The position numbers were made by a program, and so were the translations under genes. Source: Datisca glomerata (taxonomy: Eukaryota; Streptophyta; Magnoliopsida; Cucurbitales; Datiscaceae). Taken from it: 64,000 nt of DNA. Location: assembly GCA_003255025.1 (NCBI GenBank), contig QANY01002498.1:477895-541894 (forward strand), written 5' to 3'. The notes beneath the pieces are model-generated. The model was not told the DNA's origin, made no database searches, and was given only the letters and a program-made list of their open reading frames with translations. Positions 42,431 to 53,318 of the stretch are shown one piece after another. How positions within the stretch are numbered: the stretch's first letter is position 1; each line of letters begins with the position of its first letter.

Positions 42431-42674
42431 GTAAATACCGGATGCATAGGTTGAGTCATTTGCTAAACAACTCTTTTGTTGGGTGATCAACCAGGTGCTC
42501 CTACCCAACTGGACTAATAAGGGTCTTGGTACCTAATAAGGCTCTAATTACACCACTTTGCTGAAAGAACGGTTTGGTATAATTGCCAGGATTTCTTCAA
42601 GGGTGAAATTGAGAGACAGGCCCCACAGCCTATTACAGCCAAAAAGAAAGATATGTCAGAGACAACCGACTTCA

Positions 42675-42878
42675 AGTTTCTTAGCACGTAGTGCCTATAG
42701 TCCCTTTTTTGTCTCACCGAATAAAGATTGAATCCTTGTCTTCGAGAGTTATTACCCGGAGGAGGCTTCAAAACTCTTTTTTCTTGAAACCTGAGGATGA
42801 GCAGCGGTACCAGGGTGATGAGCTTTAGGATCAAGCGTCTCAGGGGGCGAAGGAGTCTCAAAAGGTTTCGAGGGGTGT
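42675..42878 (+). repeat. direct repeat with 28852-29055, copy 2
   Basis: See 28852-29055. A 143-codon minus frame (42544-42975) overlaps it. That frame is open only because of this copy's indels and resembles nothing known. Confidence 0.88.
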
Positions 42879-43879
42879 TAATGATGCTTAGAGTAGAGGA
42901 GGATAGGAAGAACGGATAGAAAGATAGTAGGTAGAGCGATTGGTAGAGAGGACAGCAAGTTGGAGGAAGCTGCAAAACTGCGTGATTGATCCATCTGCAC
43001 GATTCCCTACCTTAATTGAACCAAGTTGGAATGCCTTCAAAGCCTCAGTCCCTACCATTATATTGAATAAAATGAAAGCTGACTAGCAATCGCTCATTTT
43101 TCTTATTAGCATGGGATTGGATCTTAATAATGAAAGACAGAACATCTATTAGAAGGCAGGCAATCCCCGGGGAATTCCTATCGATTTTCGATGGATAATA
43201 ATCCATCTTTCTTGCTTTCGCTCTTTTTCCCAATCAATCGCGAGGGTTCTGGGCATGAGAATGCAAGCACCGAAATCGAACAAAAGGTCTGAAAATTCGA
43301 GGATGAAAGAAAAATGGTCCGCGGGGAACTCGTTTCATGTCGACGTATTTATGCCGGTTAGACATCGGCCATGAAATCCATCACTATACCGAGCAAATCA
43401 CGGGCATTCAAATCTCGGTCAAATAGAACTATCCGCAATTCTCTCACTCTGTGGTCGACATTCCATTCCCCTTAGTCATAGGTGCTCGTTCTATTTTAAT
43501 TTGAATGGGCCGTGTCTCCCGAGGTACATATGGCCGGCCCTTCGAGTGTCTCGGTGATACAAACAAAGAAAAGATGAATTCCAATCACATCCCATATTAC
43601 TTAAAGCCAATCCTTACCAAAGGAGGAAATAGAATCATATAATCTACCTTCTTTTTTCCTTCCTGTTAATTCCGCCTGACATTCAAGCTGCACTTCCTTC
43701 TAACAAGTGGCTAAGAGTTAGCAAGCAACCTTGGCCTCTTAGGAGGAGGTTTGCTGCCCCCTTCTTTTCTGGCCCGGCCGCGCTACGGCACCTAAACTCG
43801 AAGCTACGATCAGATCTAATTTTTCACTTAACTAAGATGGCTAGATCTTCTTTCTTATTATGCATTCTATCTAGTTCTA
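42879..43879. other. unassigned DNA
   Basis: On the minus strand near 43370-43470 a short frame reads WNVDHRVRELRIVLFDRDLN and LLGIVMDFMADV, which looks protein-like but is unplaced. Nothing else is seen. Confidence 0.45.
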
Positions 43880-44062
43880 AAACCACATGTTTAGACTACC
43901 CTAAGGTATCTCATTTCAAAACCTACCGTAGTCACATCTAGCTATAAGGAACAACAACAACAACCTAATATAGTCTTTTCTTTACTTAGCTTCTATAAAC
44001 TTTAAAAGAAAGAGTAATCTCCTTCGGACCCTTGTGCTTCTCTTTAGATAGAGACCTTATAG
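43880..44062. repeat. inverted repeat with 41695-41885, copy 2
   Basis: See 41695-41885. Confidence 0.88.
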
Positions 44063-44925
44063 AAGCTTGCAGGCAAGGCAAGGAATTTAAGCTAGGTCTT
44101 TAAGGTACCTCACTCAGAAAACAAAGAAAAAAGAGAGGAAGCCATAATAAGAGTGCTCCACCGTGGGCTTGTAGCGACATCGGAGTCAGTCTCCCGTACT
44201 CAAAAATCTCTTCACTGTTTCGGCCTGTGCTTATAATTGGCTTTGGCATAAAGAACCTCTCCGACGAGAGACATAATAATCTTCATCTTTGGTAAAAGAA
44301 AAAAGAAAGTCCACCGGGAGACATTCATACATAAACCGCTCTACCGTAGTTGTTCTTGGCCGCCCCATTGTTGTGTAGCTTAGTTTTATTTTACATCTGG
44401 TATGACCATACTTGCTTGTTCAATTATTGATATCTCTCAACCTGTCGCTGAAGTCACCCATGCGCTCGAACGACCTTTAATGGAATGGGTACTCGAGACC
44501 GCCCCACCCTAAACAGACACTGGTGGAATCAACCCTAAGGCACCCCTTTACTGATTGATCGAAGATCGGTGACTACAAGAAAAGGAATGTCTTAGCGTGC
44601 CCTTATTCTAATTCTAAATAAAGCTCTTTCGCGCTTTTGGTCAGGCCTGTAAAAGGTTTCTCAAAAATTCTTTATTTTCAGCCTATGGAGCAAATACCCT
44701 GCTTGAGTCAGTGCGTGAATCCCTTTATTTAGAAAGCAAAGAAATCATTTACTTTACCTGTATCATTGCTAGTCAATCCATCCACAAATTCCTTTATTTT
44801 AATATATCTCCTCGCATGCTCGGGCAGGCACTCTTCTTCGGAAAAAGGAGTTGCTTGCCTGACCACACCAACCACCTTAGCGCTAGAATGTATCATGGCC
44901 CTATCTATTCATCTTTAGTAGGTAT
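44063..44925. other. unassigned DNA
   Basis: Frame 44711-44932 (73 codons) is unrecognised. No RNA gene is seen. Confidence 0.45.
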
Positions 44926-45178
44926 AAAGTAAATTCCCCAATGTTTCCAAATTAGTCCAACTACATACCTTTCCGGCATAAACCGTATATCTCAATGAGG
45001 TCCATTTCTTTGGGTGGGTAGTAATGGAATGGTTTCATTATCTAAAATGAAGAACATTTCCCACCAAAGGATCAGTCCAATAATACCACTCACTGGTAAA
45101 TAGCGCAATACTTCTTCGTGAATCTCCACTATTTGAATATGGAACATCATAACAACGAATAGGAATGAAACGGCATAC
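44926..45178 (-). pseudogene. nad6: nad6 internal fragment
   Basis: The minus strand encodes the middle of complex I subunit 6: VVMMFHIQIVEIHEEVLRYL, PVSGIIGLILWWEMFFILDN, ETIPLLPTQRN, then after a one-base deletion LRYTVYAGKV, SWTNLETLGNLLYTY. Both ends are cut. About 84 of some 205 codons remain. The orientation is the same as the nad4 fragment at 45475-45784, 300 bp upstream on the same strand. Confidence 0.94.
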
Positions 45179-45474
45179 CCCTACACACACCTAGCGGCAC
45201 CCCTTCCTGCATATTCATACAAGACCCGAGTAGGCGGGTCGAGGTCTGACGAGGTACCCACTACTCGGAGTACCTTCCCAAAAGGGAAAAGATGTGTCTG
45301 TCAGGTTCGATTCTTCTTAGTTTGGTTGGGCGGGTTTGACCAGAAATGCTATGCTTACATACAAGACTACCCCTCTTCCCCAAAGCTTCGCGGGGACTAC
45401 TTTACGATGACGGGCGACTGCCCGTAGGGGGTTTACTGCACAAGGCCCTTGCAAAGGAAAAGCTTTATCCCAGC
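45179..45474 (-). other. unassigned joint between nad4 and nad6 fragments
   Basis: The nad4 frame runs on into this stretch to 45317 (WDKAFPLQGPCAVNPLRAVA...), giving a chimeric tail with no known counterpart. Whether it is a piece of intron or of another intergenic region cannot be decided by eye. Confidence 0.5.
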
Positions 45475-45784
45475 AAATAGGGATCAGAAATGTGGTCAAT
45501 ATCATGAAGAATAAAGAGATACAGTCTATACCCAAATAAAAATTGATGTTTTCATAAGGAATCCATCGAAGGCTTTCCACAAATTGAGATTTGGCCATAG
45601 AAGGATCAAATTGTATCTAAGGAATAGGGGGATACAAAAAAGTAATAAGAGACGCACACAGACCAATCAATCGTCTCGACCGTATTCTTGAATTTAGAAT
45701 GAAAAGAGGAGTAATGCTTCCTAGCATGGGACACAGAACCAGACCACTTAGATCAGAATAGTATTCACAGAAATGTTCTAACAT
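45475..45784 (-). pseudogene. nad4: nad4 exon 1, truncated, copy B
   Basis: The minus strand runs from the ATG at 45782-45784. It covers the copy A segment and 20 more residues (YLGIDCISLFFMILTTFLIP, then IC), ending at about 45475. An in-frame TAG lies near 45616 just before the IQFDPS segment, where copy A is open. It keeps more of nad4 than copy A, so copy B cannot come from copy A as it stands now. Confidence 0.95.
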
Positions 45785-46370
45785 AGAGTAGAATCAAACA
45801 TTGAAGAGATTAGTTGACAACACTAAAAAGATGGGCGCCTAATTCCAATACAATAGGGGTCTATCAGTGCAAGCCAGCTGAACACCGTGATTGATGAGTA
45901 GGTAGGTGGGTTAGGTGCACCTCTCGCGCAGTGAAAAGTAATGAGGCGAGGCCCCCCCTGAATGAAGAAGTAGTGGGGCCCCCTTCCCACTCTGACTTCA
46001 ATGATGGGAACAACCTCCGCACTCTAGCGCTTCAATGAACAACTATTCTCCGCCTTACTATATTTAGAATAATGGTCGATCCCTCGGGAGTGATATACGT
46101 AACTTAATCTTATGTTCACGCGGTGAGATTCTCTCATTCTAAGAGTACTACCCTGTACGTAGTCTATGTCTGGGGAGCATACTTGAAAGGAGAGACACAG
46201 GTGGTAGAGGGGTCCCCCACTTTGATTCCCACCCCGTTAGCATCTCTGATCCGAGACAAGGGATTACTCCGTTAGGTCTTTTCGGTCCGGAGCTGGCCAG
46301 TAATGGACCTACTTACCTTGCTTGTGGACCAGCTACAGAGCTAACCCTTATTCTATTGGTTTGGTGGTTG
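45785..46370 (-). repeat. rps14-nad4 spacer, copy B
   Basis: Inverted partner of 17762-18349, with small indels. The order rps14, spacer, nad4 is the same as in copy A when read on the minus strand. Confidence 0.9.
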
Positions 46371-46572
46371 CTACCAAGATGATTTCTTTATGCCCATCAA
46401 AGAACCTCAAGATGCTAATCCACGAAAAATCATACGAGAAATTCGAAAGAACTCATATACGGAATGAAGGCGACCCGTGGAAATACATCAGTTTCTTACT
46501 CATGAAAAGGAACTCTTTCTTGACAACTTGGACAACTTATAACGATGTTTGTCCCGCATATCACTTGGAAGA
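46371..46572 (-). pseudogene. rps14: rps14 3' two thirds, copy B
   Basis: The minus strand from about 46572 reads LPSDMRDKHRYKLSKLSRKS, SS, then a stop in place of Ala-Arg, and VYEFFRISRMIFRGLAS, a stop in place of Arg, GSLMGIKKSSW and TAG. It lacks the first third. It does not carry the T-run frameshift of copy A because it starts after that point. Its inner edge at 46572 meets the repeat shared with 278-348. Confidence 0.93.
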
Positions 46573-47005
46573 AACTAAGTAGGGCCTGAGGCCCCCTGCG
46601 AATCCATAAATATCAGGAGCATGCCGCAATAAAAGGATGGTCCAAGCCTTGTCTAGGTTGGCTTACTGGATACGGGATCCTCATAGTAGGCTGGACCAAC
46701 ATCCAGCCGAGAGAGGGGAGCCTTTAGAAGCAAGAGGTTGGAAAACCCAGAGAACGCTTCGCGTTTTCTTATCTTCTTCCCGCTCTAGGAGTAGGAGTAG
46801 CACAGAAAAGAGGGATTGGCACTCTTAAAAAAAGGGTAGCATCCCAGGTTTCTTCCAGCTCTGATTCACCACCGGGGTTCTTAGGGGGGCTAACTAAATT
46901 CTTTCATCTTTCACTGCCTTTAGCAACTTTCTGAATGAAATGAGTTAGTGCCTCTAAGCCTAAAGCCTAAAGAAGTCAGAGTTGTTCACCTGCTTCAGCT
47001 TTACT
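46573..47005. other. repeat, then unassigned DNA
   Basis: Up to 46643 this is the partner of 278-348. The rest, with a 63-codon frame rich in Arg and Ser (46637-46828), is unrecognised. Confidence 0.5.
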
Positions 47006-47143
47006 GTCAGTTCTGGTACGTAGACCAAATGATACAATGAGAGCAAAAAAAAGTGCCTAGATTCATGGAGATATAGAATAACGCATAAGTTATCATGCTT
47101 GCATACATTTTAGTCTCCAACAATTATTCCAATAATTCTGACA
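47006..47143 (-). pseudogene. ndhB: plastid-derived ndhB fragment, copy 3
   Basis: About 138 bp on the minus strand cover IIGIIVGD through the TRTDN-type region. It is the shortest of the three copies, with the same outer breakpoint and shared flank (47144-47235). Confidence 0.9.
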
Positions 47144-47235
47144 CAAAATGTTAAAAAAAAGGTAGTGGCTGGGTTTTAAAATACCAACTCAAACTTTCTT
47201 TAAAAAATACAGCTCTTCTCATCAAACTTCTTGCA
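47144..47235 (-). repeat. shared flank of ndhB fragment, copy 3
   Basis: Partner of 9564-9645. Together with the ndhB part it forms a 230-bp repeat unit. Confidence 0.82.
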
Positions 47236-47723
47236 AAGGATGATTTAGTTTGGGATTAGAAAGGAAGAATTTCGACGGTCCTAGCCGAATCCGTGCGGCC
47301 GGCTGTTTCCACCGGGCATCCTTCCCTTTTTGGGGTCCTCCTAATGCCAGCTAAGGGGGATGGGCCCAGTCCCATAGAAGGTGAGCTCCATTGGTTGTTG
47401 AGGGCCCTGCGTTTGATTGGATGGAGACAGATATATAGAAAGTCTTCAGTGAGGGTGGTTCTAAATCACTAGGTTCAAGGAGTACTAAAAAAGGTGCTAA
47501 TGGCAGTGGGACTCCTACGGGTAATGAGAAGCTTAATAATGAAGGAAGAAAGACTTGTTGGGAGAGAAAGATGTTATATAAAATGTGCTTTTCAAGCCTG
47601 AGTTGAATTGAAGGGACCCGCTTTACCTCTCCCCTTCCCCACTAACTGCTGTTGGAATGAGTTAATCATGAAGACATTTGTCCCCGGCATAAGACATTTG
47701 AAGGCTATCCGAAGCATGCTCAA
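47236..47723. other. unassigned DNA
   Basis: Nothing recognised. The next 66 bp (47724-47789) are the partner of 1198-1262. Confidence 0.45.
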
Positions 47724-48229
47724 CAAACAAGTCCTTTTTACCCTACTCAAAAGATGAAGAAGGCATGACCTCTGCCAACAGGATCTGGAATGCACGGGAA
47801 AGCCTTTTTTAAAGGTTAGGTGGTTGAGGCAAAGCAGAGAAGGATACTACGTCATCGGTCATGCCAGGATTGATTTCCTACTTCCAACTGAATGAGGGCC
47901 ACACAACCGTCAACCCTGCTGGAAGTGCTTTCGAGATCCAATCTCCTTTCCCTATCTACTTTCCCATTACTTCTTACCAGGAAAAGGCATACCAAAGATT
48001 TTGGGAAAGACAGATTGAAATGGAAGTTTGAGGAGTAGACGCCTGATCAAAAGCCTTACGTGATAGGGGCTTCGAGGTCCAGAGCTTTAGGAACAATAAG
48101 AACATGTGCTTACCAGAATAGTTTTTCAATCAACCACTTGTACTTTTTGACTTCCTTAACTTACTTCACTTTAACTAGCGTTTCGTGAAAAAGAACTAGT
48201 TTTCTATTTCTACTCACAAGGCTAGGTCT

Positions 48230-48310
48230 TACACCCGAAAAAGTCTTTCGCTTTACCTATCTTAACTTATCAGCCTAATAGAAAAAAGTACTTGCTTGAG
48301 ACTTACCAAT
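48230..48310 (+). repeat. direct repeat with 53165-53250
   Basis: About 80 bp with few differences. 47790-48229 is unassigned. Confidence 0.8.
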
Positions 48311-48363
48311 TCTATTAAAGAAAATGAAAGGGCTACGCATGAGCTTTCGACACTGACTGATGA

Positions 48364-48576
48364 AGCAGCTTGATGGTAGCTATCCAGCTCTGCCTGAGAG
48401 AATCAGAATGGAATTGGTGTGGTTCGCTAGCTCTTTCTTTTGAAACAAATTCATTCAGAATAAAGAAGGCGGAAAGGCAAGGGAGCAAGGAGAGGGAGAC
48501 TCAAGCCGCAGTGTGTGTGTTGTGTTTTTATCGCACCCCCTAAAAAAATAGGAAGAACTGCTAAGAACAAGACTTT
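48364..48576. repeat. inverted repeat with 26583-26795, copy 2
   Basis: See 26583-26795. Confidence 0.88.
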
Positions 48577-48785
48577 GCTAACGTTTTGGACAAGACTAGT
48601 CGTATGAATATCCTATCCTCCCTTTCGAAACTAGGCTGCGACTTGGAAAAACCAAACTCGAGCAAGCTGATCAGATCAAGACAATCACCAAACTAGCTAA
48701 CTTAGGATATTCAGATACCGCTCGGCTTACGACTAATAGTAAATGGGGGCTCAAGTTACGAAATCAAGGGCGTCTCTCTTTAATG

Positions 48786-48912
48786 CTTGATTATCGTATT
48801 CTCCCATTCACGCCGTCGAGAGAGATTTGAGATTCCGTAAGTAACTCAGCAAGTTCTTTCTAAGAGAAGAAGAAAATGAAATACGAACAATCGTGCTGGT
48901 CGTAATAGATTG
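48786..48912 (+). repeat. repeat shared with 39539-39691
   Basis: About 127 bp match 39565-39691 at roughly 95%. Confidence 0.88.
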
Positions 48913-49299
48913 CATCTGTGTGGGGGGGGTGACAGCCGAACTCCGGTAAGGAGACCGAATGGCAACCTCCTGCACAGAAGTTTGAGGACACATTAACGGG
49001 AAAGAGAAGTGCAATAAATAATGATCGTACTAATGTATATATTTCTTTAACCATTGGATGAATAAAATAAGGATATTCATCAGTATAGATGGATACAAAT
49101 GAGAACAAGAAGAAAGAAAGAAACAAAGAAATTAGCCGCTAGCTAGGTAGGGTCGGTGAGACAGAAATTATTTTAGTGAGTTACGTCAGTTTTTTGTTCC
49201 CTAAGGGGTGGAAGGGTTACGTCTAAAAGTCACGTCTGAGACAAATAGGGTCTTTAAACTTGAGGTTACGATCACGACAGTTAAAAGGGAAAAACATGA

Positions 49300-49345
49300 G
49301 TTTCCTTTTCCTCCTGCACCTTTTCCTCGAAATGAGAAAGAAGAT
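49300..49345 (+). pseudogene. ccmB: ccmB scrap in reverse orientation to its neighbour
   Basis: 46 bp on the plus strand read FPFPPAPFPRNEKEDGT. This is the same CcmB segment that begins the minus-strand fragment at 49523. The two form inverted arms of about 46-50 bp around the rest of the fragment. Confidence 0.85.
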
Positions 49346-49523
49346 GGTACGGAAGTTGTAACATAGGAAAACCATGAAAAACATAACTTATTTGAATAAC
49401 CCGGTGACCTACCAATTGTAGAAGTAGAATCTTTGGCAAGCAATAAGCACTTAAATAATACAATTCGAGTGTACCATCTTCTTTCTTATTTCGAGGAAAA
49501 GGTACGGGAGGAAAAGGAAACAA
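49345..49523 (-). pseudogene. ccmB: ccmB internal fragment
   Basis: The minus strand from 49523 encodes FPFPPVPFPRNKKEDGTLEL, YYLSAYCLPKILLLQLVGHR, VIQISYVFHGFPMLQLPYH: residues from about 55 to 115 of CcmB, a membrane subunit of the cytochrome c maturation ABC transporter. The frame is open and then runs into the inverted copy of its own start (LLSHFEEKVQEE...). Full CcmB has about 206 residues. Confidence 0.92.
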
Positions 49524-50839
49524 CGTTACACTTTCCTAATCACTAATTTGAAAGAACTCTCTTTTTTTAGAGATTGAAAAAAGAACAAAAAATTTATGAA
49601 CGTCCAACCCAGATTGAATGACATCGCTTCCTCCCCACATTCCAATCTTTCTTCCTTAGCAGCTTCTCACCACTCCATACAAGGCGAGGAACTTGCGATG
49701 CCTTACGTAATAAGGGGCTTATCAGAGGCAAAGAAAGAGTTTCCATTCTTTGCTATTCAGTGGCCAGCAATTCTATCCTAAATGGTGTAGATTGCTTCTT
49801 TCCCTCTTTCTTTGTGTTGTACCTGTGCCAATGCCTATAGTGAAAAAGACTAAAATACGCCAACTCATTTAGTATAGTCAAACTCAACATACGACGAGAT
49901 GGGGGATGAGAGCCCAGAAGTTGGGGACCTCCCGTTCGACCTTTTTTTATCGAATCTTACCCCCGAAAAAAGGAGTGCATTTTCTATATATATATTTTAA
50001 CTCTGAAGCCTGTGAAAATCTGGGCATACGCTCATACTCGCCTCGCGGCATACAAACCGGGGAGTTTAGACAATGTGATTATCCTTCTTGTTGTTAGTAA
50101 CCCGCTCCACATTTCAGTACCATCAATGGGAATGTTGAACACTGAACACTTGATTGATGGGATAGGGGACCATTTATAAATAACAGGAAATCCCAAAAAT
50201 TAGACCTTTTGTTATATATTCATTGAAAGATCTCCTATATGGATAATAAACATTCCAGTTGACCGAGCCTCATTCAAATTGTTTTGTTTCGAAGCAAACC
50301 ACGGGGTGGGTCGTCCTATTCAGATTTTCACGACCAAAAAGTATTGGATTCTCTTCCGGGTAGGGCCTAAAAGGAGAAGGAAAGCTGGAATGCAAACAGG
50401 CGTCTATTATTGAATTCACCCTACCTGATAGTACCCATTTTTGGAACGTCTAGTGCCAAAGTAACTGAATGAGTAAGTTGCCAATCCCTAAAATGGACTA
50501 TGTAATATACTTTATCTGCTGGGTTACGGGTGGGCATTTTACCAAGGGTTTCTATTGTATCAACTGTTTGATTTGAATGAACATTGTAAGAACCTTTCTA
50601 ACTGACACCCCAGTCATAATCCCACCCACGTCTTTTTTTTAACAAAGAGGCAAAGGCCTAAATCTGAAGCAGCACCCTAATTTTTTATACTTTTGATTTG
50701 AGTTAATAATAAAGGTTTCATTAATGAAAAGAAAAGCGGAGGCCTGCCATCTGCTAGCATTATGGTTTGGAGTCGATTCTTTATCAATGGCCCCACACTT
50801 TCTTTGAACCTTGTGAACGATCGAACTTAAAGATAGCAC
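49524..50839. other. unassigned DNA with one coding-like island
   Basis: At about 50280-50415 the plus strand reads RPIQIFTTKKYWILFRIGPK and RRRKAGMQTGVYYIEFTLPD. This looks like an organelle protein but I cannot name it. Frames at 49596-49781 and 49906-50097 are unrecognised. Confidence 0.45.
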
Positions 50840-50945
50840 TACCGATGACTGGCTAAAAAGAAGATAGAAAACTCTTTTCTACTCCAGGAAAGTAGTACGA
50901 TACAGATACGGACTATAACTCCAGCCTACTGCTCCTTACAGAGTA
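50840..50945 (+). repeat. direct repeat with 54632-54740
   Basis: About 105 bp at roughly 92%. It is followed at 50968-51022 by a segment shared with 21226-21290. Confidence 0.85.
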
Positions 50946-51022
50946 AGGATTCAAGGATTTCAAAGACTGGACTTAGCTTGCTCGTGTAACAACTTCATAT
51001 ATTCTTGCTACCTTGACTTCAG

Positions 51023-51746
51023 ACTAGCTTTACATTATGAAATACCGCTCGGGGAGTTTAAGGGAAGAACCTAGAACCCAATCTACGGACGAATAGCAAC
51101 TCGTACGTAAGCTTACACTATTCGAGCAGAATTCAAAGCGATCATAGCGCTGATCCTCTAACCTACATAGCCATTCTTGCAAATCTAGGCGTTGCGTGGT
51201 TGTTTTGTAAGATCTCGCTTTCAGTTCGTAGAGTGGATCAAAGATGTGTTCAGCTTGATTCGTTGGTGCAGTCACTTCGTCATCTTATGATTTGAAATTC
51301 GATTCCGTCTACATAAACAACTACATTGTAGCTTGGTGAGTCCCTTTATTTGCTTTGTGTGCTCCCTCGATTTTCTAGTAGTAAGATCTGGCTTTTGGTT
51401 TGAAGATTGACTGAATCAGTGGTCAGCCTGTGCTTGAGCGACGACATTCCAAGAAGCAACTTCCTATGGTATGGGATGGTCCCCTATTGATGAATTAAAT
51501 CACTCAAAAGAAAGTAATTTTACAGTCCAAGAAAGGTAGTCCTTTCATTGGCTAACAGGATTACACTTAATGGGATAGACCGATCATCGCTTCCTTCCTC
51601 TACTAGTTCTGGAGTCAAGCTAGCAAATAAAAGACTTATTATATCTAGGTTGATCATGGATTCAAGCTGTAGCAAATAAGACTGATAGTTAATCCGGGAC
51701 TTAGGTACAATGACAAAGGAATATGGTAGGTATAAGTAGTGTAACA
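51023..51746. other. unassigned DNA
   Basis: Minus frames at 51030-51275 and 51520-51783 are unrecognised. No RNA gene is seen. Confidence 0.45.
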
Positions 51747-51942
51747 AAACATCTCTATGAAAGTAGGAGGTGTTAAACATCAAAAGGTTAGACGTTCAGT
51801 TCCATGAGGGCAGGTTCCTACACATTAATTGATTGATTGGGAAAGCTGGTTTCGTAGCATTAGAAGCTTAAGTATCCGGAAAGAAGGAGGAATGAGGATG
51901 TAGTAAAGAAGAGACGGTCTTAGACGTTATCTTAGCTGTTTA
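51747..51942 (+). repeat. direct repeat with 52360-52575, only 0.6 kb apart
   Basis: About 196 bp. The second copy has about 20 extra bases after TTAAACAT. Close direct repeats such as these favour loss or duplication of the 0.4 kb between them. Confidence 0.9.
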
Positions 51943-52142
51943 AAATGAAAGAGTAGGAGGTTCATATGTATTTATGACCCCTAGAATAAGAAGTAGGAGG
52001 ATAGGCAGAGCAAGAGCTCTTTCAGTCTACCCGGGCGGGTTCTTCCCTTATATAGGATGACATAGATATAGCCTCCTTCTTTGATCCATTCATTGATCCC
52101 ATCCCCCTCTTTCTTCTTATTAGTAAGATAGGGTTCCAAAAC
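51942..52142 (+). repeat. direct repeat with 62337-62536
   Basis: About 200 bp at roughly 96%, directly adjoining the previous repeat. After it, a GAATCAAAGTAGAGTAGGTTT motif occurs once here and, with a near-identical second unit, at 62545-62590. Confidence 0.9.
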
Positions 52143-52359
52143 TTTTGAATCAAAGTAGAGTAGGTTTAGGTTTCTTTCTCAGTCTTTCTCTTCTTCTAGC
52201 TGTGTAGTGGATCCGGCTTTAGTCGGTTAAAAAAAGGTGTGTGTGTGGCCGGCTTCTTTCTTTATAGTGCTGCCCGCCGGTCGACTCCCGCCCCTCAAAA
52301 TATTGTTGAACTTCACGGTTATTCATCAATATATGGGTAATCCCCGACGGTCAGAGAAG

Positions 52360-52575
52360 AAAACATCTCTATGAAAGCAGGAGGTGTTAAACATTAGTCT
52401 GTCTTCAAATGCGGGAAAGTTAGACGTTCAGTTCAATGAGGGCAGGTCCCTACACATAATTGATTGATTGGGAAAGCTGGTTCGGTAGCATTAGAAGCTT
52501 AAGTATCCGAAAAGAATAAGAAATGAGGATGTACAAAAGAAAAGACGGTCTTAGACGTTATCTTAGCTGTTTAAA
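52360..52575 (+). repeat. direct repeat with 51747-51942, copy 2
   Basis: See 51747-51942. 52143-52359 is unassigned. Confidence 0.9.
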
Positions 52576-52646
52576 TAAAGCAAGTGGTCACCAAAAAGAG
52601 GGGCCACCAGTCTTCGTGCCGGGGTATCCCGATCCGAATGCCAAGC

Positions 52647-52822
52647 AAATTTAGGGATGCCCTTTTCTTAAAAAAAATTCTGCAACTGGTGATAAACCTA
52701 TCTACAGGATGAATTTCAGTGTTAAAGGAAGACCTTTTTGTTTCATATTGAGTCCTCAGAGGTGCTGTCCACTTGGTGTCGGATCAGCTCGACAGGTCAC
52801 AAAAGAGTCTTTCACGAAGTAC
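52647..52822. repeat. inverted repeat with 11071-11245, copy 2
   Basis: See 11071-11245. A 63-codon plus frame (52709-52900) starts inside (GRPFCFILSPQRCCPLGVGS) and is unrecognised. Confidence 0.85.
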
Positions 52823-53164
52823 ATCAAGACCATTCAAAAGGATAAGATGACGAATAAGAGTCGAACCACTAAGAAAGAAAATACCAGCTTGTTTTGGTGA
52901 TCCCTATCCTATAGATCAATAGGATGAACAGTGAACAGACCCTACAGTGGATGGATCGTAAGCTCCCAACGCTAGCTCAGTTAACGACAGAGTGAGATAG
53001 AGATCTTTCCCTAGCCACTCCGAGAGTGAGAGCACCGCCCGAACTCCATTCGTCAGGGCCACCTGCGCTACCAATCCATCTAAATAAGGTCTTCTCCCGT
53101 CTTCTTCCCTCTTCCTATGGTCTCAACCTATAAAGTTAATTCCGAAAGCTCCCAATTGGCCAAG

Positions 53165-53250
53165 TAGCCGCAACTGTTACACCCGAAAAAGTCTTTCACT
53201 TTACCTGTCTTAACTTATCAGGCTAATAGAAAAAAGTACTTGCCATTTTC
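53165..53250 (+). repeat. direct repeat with 48230-48310, copy 2
   Basis: See 48230-48310. Just after, 53283-53318 matches 57852-57892 inverted. Confidence 0.8.
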
Positions 53251-53318
53251 ATTATTACTTTTAAATGTATACAACTCCTCTTTCTTTCCTAGCGCACTGC
53301 TTTATTGCACACATTTTG

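Noticed and set aside
42544..42975. 143-codon minus ORF as a gene
   Set aside because: It overlaps a dispersed repeat whose other copy does not keep the frame, and no motif is visible.
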